Below are positions 14,995 to 20,268 of a stretch of 20,268 nucleotides of DNA, piece by piece. The translations under genes were made by a program, and so were the position numbers. Source of the stretch: Nitrosotalea sp. (GTDB taxonomy: Archaea; Halobacteriota; Syntropharchaeia; Alkanophagales; Methanospirareceae); contig DYFG01000016.1 in NCBI GenBank assembly GCA_020725315.1, positions 1 to 20,268 on the forward strand, in the 5' to 3' direction. The first letter of the stretch is position 1. Each line of letters starts with the position of its first letter. The notes beneath the pieces are model-generated. The model had not been told where the DNA came from. It saw only the letters and a list, made by a program, of their open reading frames with translations, and searched no databases.

Positions 14995-15645
14995 GTGTAC
15001 CTGATAATCGTGGGGTTGGGTGGTATAGGAAGAAATCTGGTAGATATCGCCACAAAGGACAAGAATGACGTGGTTATCGTAGATGAGGATGAGAAGAGAT
15101 GCAAAGAGATAGCCACGAAATACGATGTCCTAACGATTGTTGGAGATGCAACGCAGAAATCAACCTTGGAGGAAGCGAATGCACAAAGAGCGGACGCGCT
15201 TATCGCCACTACGTCCGATGATGCGGATAATTTGATGATGGCACTAACGGCAAAAGAGTTGGGTACAAAAAATACCGTCGCCGTGGTGAACCAGGAAGAA
15301 CACGTGGAGATGTTCAAGAAAGCGGCTATCTCTATGCTTGAGAAACCCGACATGACCGTTGCGCGACATCTCTACCTGTCGGCGAAGAGGCCGGGGATAA
15401 AAGATTTTATAACGGTTGGCGGAGGGAAAGCAGAGATATTTGAGGTCATTGTCTCTGAGAAATCACGTGCAGCGGGGAAAGAGTTATCGCAATTGAGTAT
15501 AAGAGGAGGGGTCGTGGTAGCCATAGAGCGGAATAGTGATATAATTCTGCCCAAAGGCGATACACTCGTCAAAGCAGGCGATCATGTAACGGTATTTGCG
15601 ATGGGGAAGGACGTAGAGACAATAAGTTCCCTTTTCGCACCGTGA
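14995..15645 (+). CDS. trkA: TrkA-type soluble K+ uptake regulator (RCK domain)
   Basis: 216 residues from GTG 14995; an alternative GTG at 14986 overlaps the Shine-Dalgarno, and the first residues YLIIVGLG match the usual TrkA start. The TrkA-N Rossmann domain (1-115) has GLGGIG (7-12) and the acidic Asp30 at the end of strand 2 (VVIVDEDE), typical for NAD(H) or ATP/ADP binding, followed by GDATQKSTLEEA. A TrkA-C domain (about 135-216) ends in VKAGDHVTVFAMG. Such proteins form cytoplasmic rings that gate Trk/Ktr K+ channels. No membrane TrkH/KtrB gene adjoins it; KhtU, 13 kb away, has its own regulator. It follows alaS by 45 bp on the same strand but seems to have its own promoter. Confidence 0.9.
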   Translation: MYLIIVGLGGIGRNLVDIATKDKNDVVIVDEDEKRCKEIATKYDVLTIVGDATQKSTLEEANAQRADALIATTSDDADNLMMALTAKELGTKNTVAVVNQEEHVEMFKKAAISMLEKPDMTVARHLYLSAKRPGIKDFITVGGGKAEIFEVIVSEKSRAAGKELSQLSIRGGVVVAIERNSDIILPKGDTLVKAGDHVTVFAMGKDVETISSLFAP

Positions 15646-15719
15646 AAAGTGTTTTTGATTCTCGGCTTATACCTAAAAATTTAAACCAGCTTCTGAGCGT
15701 GAACCACTTCTGGGTGTCT

Positions 15720-16934
15720 TCACTGCGGGAAACATTGCTCTTGACCCCAATCCTTGAAATAACTTTTGAGAAGAACAAAGAGCATAACTGCGACGATGCT
15801 GACCAAGCTGCCAAAGAGAAAGGTCAAACTGTGGTTAGGAGTTAGATTCCATAAAAATCCGGCAACTAAACTTGATGATAGAGCCATTACACCTATCAAG
15901 GTATGGAACGTGCCCAACGCGGTAGCCCTTAATTCTTCAGTGGACAAATCGCAAACAAAAGCCCTCTGATTCCCATCTACCATCGCATAAACCACACCAT
16001 AAAGGGGGAATAAAATTAAAAAGGCGGGGAGTGATTCGGAAAAAGCAAATCCGAGACAGGTTAATGAATAGAGGAGATAACCCAAAGTAAGCACTTTCAT
16101 CTTTCCTATTCGGTCTGAGAGGGTGCCAAAAGGAATGGCGAGCATCGCATAAAAGACGTTAAAGAGGATATATAAAAGGATAGCAAGAGCAATTGATTCC
16201 TTCACGGGCATCAGTGGCAAAAAAGCGGTCTCAGCCTTCAATATGAAAAACATATAGGTGAAATTGGCTAACGCAAAGAGAGTAGCGACTATAATGAAGA
16301 ACAGAAGTGGTTTAGGCAGTCTTTTCAAGCTTATCTTTAAGCTGATTTTCTGCTGGTCTCTATCCCCTTCTTTTACAAAATAAAGTGGTAAGAGCGAGAT
16401 AAAAGCGATAATCGCAGCTATCAGTATAATGGAAGAGAACCCAAACTCCAGAAACCAGTATAAAAACAGAGCCGCCATGCCTCCAAAGATTGCACCTGAG
16501 GTATCAAGTGCGCGATGAATTCCGAATCCCTTTCCCCTCGCTTCAGGCATGGAATCGGCGATAATCGCATCTCGTGGTGCAGTTCTCAACCCCTTCCCCA
16601 CGCTATTAAAACAGGCGAAGAGTAATATGTGCTGCCATATCCGTGAAGAAGCTAAAAGCAATTTGAAGATGGCAGAAGTCAGATAGCCACTGGTGACAAA
16701 TATCTTCCTTCTCCCTATTCGGTCAGACCAGTATCCAGAAAGTACCTTTAAGATACTGGCTATGCTCTCCTGTAATCCACCGATTAACCCCACAATCAGA
16801 CCGGCACCGCCTAAAGCGGTAATGAACATCGGCAGGATCGGGATAATCATCTCGCTGCTTAAATCGTTCAGGAAGCTGACAACGCCCAAGAGGGGTATAT
16901 TTGCACTTATCCCTTGTAGATATCTCTTCTTCAT
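15720..16934 (-). CDS. Major facilitator superfamily transporter
   Basis: 404 residues from ATG 16934. A GTG at 16994 would add 20 residues but sits only about 8 bp from the TATA box, so it cannot be the start. Twelve hydrophobic segments in two halves are visible. The first loop 2-3 motif A is GYWSDRIGRRKIF and the second-half copy is GTLSDRIGKMKVL, both typical of MFS. The N terminus ISANIPLLGVVSFLNDLSSEM resembles drug/metabolite-efflux-like MFS proteins found in bacteria and archaea. The substrate cannot be told from sequence. Central loop about 190-205 is basic. No regulator or enzyme gene adjoins it. It is divergent from tRNA-Gly. Confidence 0.88.
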   Translation of the reverse strand: MKKRYLQGISANIPLLGVVSFLNDLSSEMIIPILPMFITALGGAGLIVGLIGGLQESIASILKVLSGYWSDRIGRRKIFVTSGYLTSAIFKLLLASSRIWQHILLFACFNSVGKGLRTAPRDAIIADSMPEARGKGFGIHRALDTSGAIFGGMAALFLYWFLEFGFSSIILIAAIIAFISLLPLYFVKEGDRDQQKISLKISLKRLPKPLLFFIIVATLFALANFTYMFFILKAETAFLPLMPVKESIALAILLYILFNVFYAMLAIPFGTLSDRIGKMKVLTLGYLLYSLTCLGFAFSESLPAFLILFPLYGVVYAMVDGNQRAFVCDLSTEELRATALGTFHTLIGVMALSSSLVAGFLWNLTPNHSLTFLFGSLVSIVAVMLFVLLKSYFKDWGQEQCFPQ

Positions 16935-16997
16935 CAGACTTTTTCTACGAGCGTACGAGACCCTGGGGATGAGCGAACCGGTAAACAGAAGCACCGA

Positions 16998-17012
16998 AAG
17001 TATATAAGTACC
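16998..17012. promoter_or_regulatory. Shared near-palindromic TATA box, MFS gene / tRNA-Gly
   Basis: The core GTATATAAGTAC reads as a TATA box on both strands. It is about 35-40 bp before the tRNA (allowing a short 5' leader) and about 70 bp before the MFS ATG at 16934. Confidence 0.4.
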
Positions 17013-17041
17013 TTTCCGTAATAACTAACCATACATACAAA

Positions 17042-17112
17042 GCGTCGATGGTCTAGTGGTATGACTTGGGCCTTCCAAGCCCACAGCCCGGGTTCGACCC
17101 CCGGTCGACGCA
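17042..17112 (+). tRNA. tRNA-Gly (anticodon UCC)
   Basis: A full cloverleaf can be folded. Acceptor stem GCGTCGA (17042-17048) pairs with TCGACGC (17105-17111); discriminator A is at 17112. The D arm contains AGTGGTAT. The anticodon stem TGGGC/GCCCA (17067-17071/17079-17083) encloses loop CTTCCAA with anticodon TCC at 17074-17076. The T stem CCGGG/CCCGG encloses TTCGACC. There is no intron and no encoded CCA. A T-rich CCCTTTTCTTTT follows at about 17119-17130. Confidence 0.95.
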
Positions 17113-17149
17113 TCATCAACCCTTTTCTTTTAAAAAGAGAAGCGTTGAC

Positions 17150-17170
17150 GGAAAAGAAAAAAATTCTAAG
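17150..17170 (-). terminator. T-rich terminator of the eL39-eL31-aIF6 operon
   Basis: On the minus strand, just after the last stop, the sequence reads GAATTTTTTTCTTTTCC, an oligo-T tract of the type that ends archaeal transcription. No strong hairpin accompanies it. Confidence 0.45.
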
Positions 17171-17177
17171 CAAATAT

Positions 17178-17500
17178 TTATCTGCCATTGCTATTCTCAT
17201 TTTCCCCGGTCCAAAGCAACTTTCCCCAACCTGTCCTTTCAGAGGTTCTATTTCTTACATCTACGAGCAAAATTTCAAGCTCTGGAAAGGCTTTTTCAAT
17301 CCGCTTCCACGCAATGCGGTGTTGCTTTGCACGTAGAGGGAATCCCCTCATAGCTTGTTTTGGAATCGCAATAACACAATGAGTAGTACCCTCATTCAGA
17401 CGTGAGATGGCTCTAAAGAACACTTCATAGAAGTCCCTTGCACGTGCAGACCCTGAGATTTGTAACCAATAACATCTTCATTTTTGACTATCGATCCCAT
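17178..17500 (-). pseudogene. Small gene of unknown function, interrupted by a single-base frameshift
   Basis: Not recognised. A start ATG at 17498-17500 with a strong GAAGGAG lies 22 nt after the aIF6 stop. It opens MGSIVKNEDVIGYKSQ, then hits a stop in frame about 33 codons in. The next frame, entered by restoring one G to the GGG run near 17451-17453, continues GSARARDFYEVFFRAIS, then a strand THCVIAIP, a basic helix and ELEILLVDV, to TAA at 17178, for about 107 residues in all. The strand-helix-strand pattern and composition look truly coding; it faintly recalls PD-(D/E)XK nuclease-like folds, which I cannot confirm. It could be a real frameshift, a sequencing error in a G run, or programmed frameshifting. 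Confidence 0.55.
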
Positions 17501-17522
17501 ATTATTCTCCTTCTAAACGGCT

Positions 17523-18206
17523 CTAAAATCCGAGCGCATCTTCGATCCTACCGAGCTCCGCACCTGTTGTCTCGTATCCGGCAGCATATCCCTTTGTGTT
17601 CGCGAGCAGAGCAGCACCGATTAACGGAACACCGAAATTAACACTGCCTATCTCCACGGGCAATTCGAAGATCTCTTCTAAAAATTCCAATTCTTCCTGA
17701 GTCGCATTTTTATGTGCTAAGATACCTTTGTTCGTCGCTACCGCAGCCATCCCCACGGTTTTTAAGCCCCCTATGGTGCCCTTATAGACCTTCACCCCTA
17801 GGGTCTCGGCTACTACGTCCATCGTCTTCTCCGATAACTGAGGATGGACCAGAGCAACCGTATCGTTGGCAAGTATGATATTTCCAGCAGCGGTCATCCT
17901 GTCTCTGTCTGGCAGTTTGCGCAGTGCTCCCCTTAGCCCTTCCGCCTGCAGCAGATCCTCCAATCTTTGAAGCTCGCTGTCCAGTGTATAAGGAGAGAAG
18001 ATAAATCCATTTGTATTCCCAACGGCTAAACAGCCAACCAATGCGGTCTCAGCTACCGAGGTTTTTACAGCTTTCACCTTCAACGCTCGCTCGATTTCCG
18101 CTGCTAAATTATCAGATACCTGCGGGGGTAAAAGAACCAGAGATTCAGTGCAGCCCGCAAAAACCCCTATATACGAACTCCCATCAAGACCAAATAACCT
18201 CTTCAT
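17523..18206 (-). CDS. eif6: Translation initiation factor aIF6
   Basis: 227 residues from ATG 18206; a GTG directly upstream at 18209 would add one residue. aIF6 binds the large ribosomal subunit and prevents early joining of the small subunit. The five-fold pentein repeat is visible as recurring segments: IGVFAGCTESLVLLPP, VGCLAVGNTNGFIF, AAGNIILANDTVALVHP, VGMAAVATNKGILAH and IGAALLANTKGYAAG. Length matches the family (about 220). It begins 9 nt after the eL31 stop, in the conserved archaeal order eL39-eL31-aIF6; GTGAT close upstream can act as the ribosome-binding site. Confidence 0.96.
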   Translation of the reverse strand: MKRLFGLDGSSYIGVFAGCTESLVLLPPQVSDNLAAEIERALKVKAVKTSVAETALVGCLAVGNTNGFIFSPYTLDSELQRLEDLLQAEGLRGALRKLPDRDRMTAAGNIILANDTVALVHPQLSEKTMDVVAETLGVKVYKGTIGGLKTVGMAAVATNKGILAHKNATQEELEFLEEIFELPVEIGSVNFGVPLIGAALLANTKGYAAGYETTGAELGRIEDALGF

Positions 18207-18215
18207 CACATCACG

Positions 18216-18485
18216 TTATTCCACAAGCTCAGCTTTGATTATATCCTCTTCTTTTATTATTCTTACGCGTATCTTTGAAGGCGGCTTCTCCGAGCCACGC
18301 TCCCAGATCTTCTCATTTAGTGCAGCATCTAATACAATATCCTCATATTTTGTATGCTGCTTGAGATATTCCCGTATCAACGCTATTGCACGGTTGCTCC
18401 GCTTCCACCGCGGTGCTTTTTTTACCGCTCTCAACGGTATTGTATAAATGCGTTCGGCTATTCCTATGCCCTTCTCTTCGCCCAT
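18216..18485 (-). CDS. rpl31e: Large-subunit ribosomal protein eL31
   Basis: 89 residues from ATG 18485 (MGEEKGIG). Signature: ERIYTIPLRAVKKAPRWKRS followed by RAIALIREYLKQH and the conserved LNEKIWERGSEKPPSKIRVR, all hallmarks of L31e near the peptide exit tunnel. The frame stays open further upstream to 18575, but those 30 residues are acidic, unlike the family, and overlap the eL39 gene in another frame, so they are spurious. The ATG lies 8 nt after the eL39 stop. Confidence 0.95.
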   Translation of the reverse strand: MGEEKGIGIAERIYTIPLRAVKKAPRWKRSNRAIALIREYLKQHTKYEDIVLDAALNEKIWERGSEKPPSKIRVRIIKEEDIIKAELVE

Positions 18486-18493
18486 GATAGATG

Positions 18494-18652
18494 TCACACT
18501 TTTAGCTTTGTCCTCCGCCAGTGCCTCCTCTTTGGATGCGTTGTCACTCTTCGGCTCGTCCTTACCATTATCCATGCAGGGACTCTTCTATTCTCTTTAC
18601 TCGCCTTAATAAGCCTGATCTTCCTGCCTTTTGTATTCTTTCCCCTTGCCAT
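18494..18652 (-). CDS. rpl39e: Large-subunit ribosomal protein eL39
   Basis: 52 residues, found by reading the frame hidden under the upstream extension of eL31. It starts MARGKNTKGRKIRLIKASKE and continues NRRVPAWIMVRTSRRV, then HPKRRHWRRTKLKV to a TGA at 18494. This is the classic L39e pattern: very basic, with N-R-R-x-P-x-W in the middle and the R-R-x-W-R-R-x-K-L-K-V end. eL39 lines the ribosomal exit tunnel. AGGA precedes the ATG and a TATA box (TTTATATA on the minus strand, about 18695-18702) lies upstream. It is the first gene of the operon. Confidence 0.95.
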   Translation of the reverse strand: MARGKNTKGRKIRLIKASKENRRVPAWIMVRTSRRVTTHPKRRHWRRTKLKV

Positions 18653-18694
18653 TGTATGTGTATTATTCCTTTTTATTTATGGTGTGTTGCTGGA

Positions 18695-18702
18695 TATATA
18701 AA
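18695..18702 (-). promoter_or_regulatory. TATA box of the eL39 operon
   Basis: Minus-strand TTTATATA. A start 25 bp downstream would fall near 18673, leaving a leader of about 20 nt that includes the AGGA ribosome-binding site before the ATG at 18652. Confidence 0.6.
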
Positions 18703-18858
18703 TGATAACTTTAAATAACGTAAAGCATTAAGATTTATCAGTGATTGAAATGAAGTTAGGCGTTTCAGCCTATTTTAGTGCTGTGCACTCGCAGCCAAGA
18801 CATCGGGGGAAGATGTAAAGATCTGCATGGGCAACTATAAGGTGGAAGTAGTAGTTTT
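18703..18858 (+). other. Spacer with a promoter-like site and coding-like fragment in two frames
   Basis: CTTTAAATA near 18709-18717 and GTGAT at 18741 precede an ATG at 18750 that opens 22 codons (MKLGVSAYFSAVHSQ, then a stop at 18818). The +2 frame then reads ALAAKTSGEDVKICMGNYK and VEVVV up to the convergent OB-fold gene. Together these look like a decayed small gene with a frameshift, but I recognise no family. A hairpin AGTAG-TTTT-CTACT (18850-18863) spans the OB-fold gene stop. Confidence 0.25.
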
Positions 18859-19503
18859 CTACTCACAGTGCCTAAAAGCGACCAGATTCAACTCATACCG
18901 CATGTTCTTTGCGTCATAAGAAAATACGCCATCTGCAATTATCTTATCTCCTTTCTGCAACTCTAAGATCGGCATATCGGTAGCCATGAGCTTCACTCTC
19001 AGGCGATATTCGCCTCTCTCATCGCGGAGATAAAAGACGCGCTTGTAAATCTCATCGGCGTAACCTACTACCTGTATCCTTCTCCCTTCATACTCCTCCG
19101 GATGCATTCCTATCTGCGATACAAAGGAGATATTGCTCCCTGGCATCACCTTCTTCATTGCGTTTCCAGAAACGACGAGCTCATATTCGCCCCGGTATAT
19201 CTCTACTCTGCCTTCAACCTCTATCTCATCGCCATAGCTCAGATTTAACAATCTTCCTCTCTCAGCCCACGAAGTGACAAATATTGGTAGCTTCGTTTGG
19301 TTTCCTTCGATCTTCATGAGCACATTCCCGGATTTAGTGATGCTGAAATCGGTGATAACACCTCGTGTGCGTATGACCGAACCTTCCTGAAGAGCGACCT
19401 CGTCAAGCGGTACGAACGGGGGCGTTACAAATACTGATAGACTGTACAAAATGCCAACACCTACCAAGGAGAAGATGATCACGATTTTACCTGCGTTATC
19501 CAT
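18859..19503 (-). CDS. Membrane-anchored tandem OB-fold protein
   Basis: 214 residues from ATG 19503; GGAGG lies 9 nt upstream. The frame is open further to a TTG at 19539, which I reject because the Shine-Dalgarno supports the ATG. Residues 5-27 (KIVIIFSLVGVGILYSLSV) form one membrane-spanning helix, probably an uncleaved anchor with the rest outside. Two OB-fold-like barrels follow: about 38-120 (GSVIRTRGVITDF, then LSYGDEIEVEGRVEIYRGEYEL) and about 125-214 (EEYEGRRIQVVGYADEI, then LQKGDKIIADGVFSY). This 'xGdxIxVxGxV' pattern is typical of tRNA_anti/OB nucleic-acid-binding modules, though an exported one might bind other ligands. Function unknown. Confidence 0.75.
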   Translation of the reverse strand: MDNAGKIVIIFSLVGVGILYSLSVFVTPPFVPLDEVALQEGSVIRTRGVITDFSITKSGNVLMKIEGNQTKLPIFVTSWAERGRLLNLSYGDEIEVEGRVEIYRGEYELVVSGNAMKKVMPGSNISFVSQIGMHPEEYEGRRIQVVGYADEIYKRVFYLRDERGEYRLRVKLMATDMPILELQKGDKIIADGVFSYDAKNMRYELNLVAFRHCE

Positions 19504-20057
19504 AACCTGAAGCCTCCATCTACGAGTTCTAAAAACCAATTACCTATAAATAAATGAGTGCTTAAGGATTTTGTTGTTATTTGAATTGCATTTAAAAATT
19601 CAACTAGAGCCTCATTTAACTCTTTAGGGTTATCCTGATTTGCAATGTGATTTGCAGACAATATTTTAAAACACTTGCTTCCGGACACCTTTTGCTGCCA
19701 TTTTACTGAACTTTTCCGTATAAAAAATAAATCTTCTATAATACTGCCAAGCGACTGACCTACCAGAACAGCTTTGTTGACGCCTGTATCCGTCATCAAT
19801 CTATATAGACAATCGGCTGCCATTTTGGTATATCTTTGCTTATTTTCCTTCAGCGTGGAACGCCCATGTCCAGGTAAATCCCATACAATAACTCTGTAGT
19901 TATCTTTGAGGACTTCTACCTGTTTTTCAAAAGTTCTGTGGTCCATTCCAACTCCGTGAATGAAAATAACAACAGGTGCTTCTTTAGGTCCTGATGACTC
20001 ATAATAAATATCTCCGAATTCGCTTTTGTAAACTTTTGTTTTGATTGTATTTTTCAT
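19479..20057 (-). pseudogene. Alpha/beta hydrolase with its middle deleted
   Basis: 192 residues. The N-terminal half is a good alpha/beta hydrolase: strand VVIFIHGVGMDHRTF with the oxyanion-hole HG (34-35), WDLPGHGRS (59-67), and the nucleophile elbow GQSLGS with Ser102. After about residue 108 the sequence jumps to KVSGSKCFKILSANHIANQDNP (shortened here), the segment around catalytic His137 that normally lies some 90 residues later. The lid and the catalytic Asp strand (typically GxxD) are missing, so the triad is incomplete. The last 34 residues have no family match and overlap the OB-fold gene, suggesting the original stop is lost. ATG 20057 has a good GAGAGGAT. The gene is AT-rich compared with its neighbours. 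It is probably a relic of a transferred gene. Confidence 0.65.
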
Positions 20058-20109
20058 ATTTATCCTCTCTTTATTATTGATTTTCCTTTAATGTTCTACT
20101 TGCATGACG

Positions 20110-20181
20110 CACAACGGTTGGCGGACATGCGAAGTTCGCCGAAAGCGAATTGGAGCGTAGCAGTATGTCCGCTGTTATACG
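20110..20181. repeat. Imperfect inverted repeat, loosely attC-like
   Basis: GCGGACAT (20121-20128) and ATGTCCGC (20165-20172) are perfect 8-bp arms around 36 nt. Outside them lie ACAAC (20111-20115) and GTTATAC (20174-20180), the AAC...GTT polarity of integron recombination sites. The outer boxes deviate from RYYYAAC/GTTRRRY and the inner spacing (5 nt and 1 nt) is unbalanced, so the match is only suggestive. Confidence 0.35.
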
Positions 20182-20253
20182 CTCCGAGCCCGCAGGGCGA
20201 GGACGAGGGAGCGACAGCGACCGATGTGTCGTGAGCAAAAGGCTCATTTTTTT
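20180..20253 (+). other. GC-rich folded block ending in an intrinsic-type terminator
   Basis: CGCTCC (20180-20185) pairs with GGAGCG (20208-20213) around an inner hairpin GCCC-GCA-GGGC (20188-20198). Then TGAGC (20232-20236), loop AAAAG, GCTCA (20242-20246) and seven T (20247-20253) make a typical terminator. No reading frame here looks coding. It may be the 3' part of a structured RNA or an intergenic repeat. Confidence 0.5.
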
Positions 20254-20268
20254 ATATTCCTTCCTTAA

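Noticed and set aside
14766..15353. A 195-codon minus-strand frame across the alaS/trkA junction
   Set aside because: Antisense to two clear genes, low-complexity Ser/Phe-rich, with no ribosome-binding site or recognisable domain.
1..20268. CRISPR array, transposase, toxin-antitoxin or defence genes
   Set aside because: No regularly spaced direct repeats and no transposase, integrase, nuclease-helicase or toxin motifs were seen on either strand.

Overview
The window is archaeal. It carries a family B DNA polymerase, a minimal histone, archaeal-type alanyl-tRNA synthetase, NMN adenylyltransferase NadM, a tRNA-splicing endonuclease of the two-repeat (alpha2) form, and an eL39-eL31-aIF6 translation cluster. 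Promoters have BRE/TATA elements (clearest before the histone), and tRNA-Gly has no encoded CCA. The alpha2 splicing endonuclease points to the Archaeoglobus/Methanosarcina/haloarchaeal side of the tree. A CooT-like nickel protein and an anaerobe-type citrate branch fit a strict anaerobe such as a methanogen or ANME/Syntrophoarchaeum relative, but that placement is inference.

Layout. 1-2195 (+): cooT-like gene, then a khtT-khtU potassium/proton antiporter pair. 2178-6683 (-): an operon for acetyl-CoA + oxaloacetate to 2-oxoglutarate, made of a homocitrate-synthase-family protein that is probably a Re-type citrate synthase, a single-chain aconitase, and a eukaryotic-like (subfamily II) NADP isocitrate dehydrogenase. 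6766-9539 (+): polB and histone. 9609-10121 (-): nadM. 10270-10821 (+): DJ-1/PfpI protein. 10938-12011 (-) and 12109-14949 (+): divergent endA and alaS. 14995-15645 (+): a TrkA-type soluble K+ regulator. 15720-16934 (-): MFS transporter. 17042-17112 (+): tRNA-Gly(UCC). 17178-18652 (-): eL39, eL31, aIF6 and a small frameshifted gene. 18859-20057 (-): a membrane-anchored OB-fold protein and a damaged alpha/beta hydrolase. 20101-20253: a GC-rich, heavily folded non-coding block ending in a hairpin plus T run.

How the genes fit together: the three-enzyme operon gives an oxidative route to 2-oxoglutarate, the glutamate precursor, and NADPH. KhtTU and TrkA concern K+ homeostasis. Most of the rest is information processing (replication, chromatin, tRNA splicing and charging, ribosome biogenesis).

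Most interesting: a palindromic element apparently inserted in frame in alaS (13712-13752); a second large palindrome in the last codons of endA (10957-11006); the likely Re-citrate synthase operon; eL39, which is hidden beneath a spurious N-terminal extension of eL31; a small gene after aIF6 broken by a single-base frameshift in a G run; and the right-hand end, where a hydrolase lacking its middle sits beside a folded element that loosely resembles an integron attC site. I found no CRISPR array, transposase or defence system.
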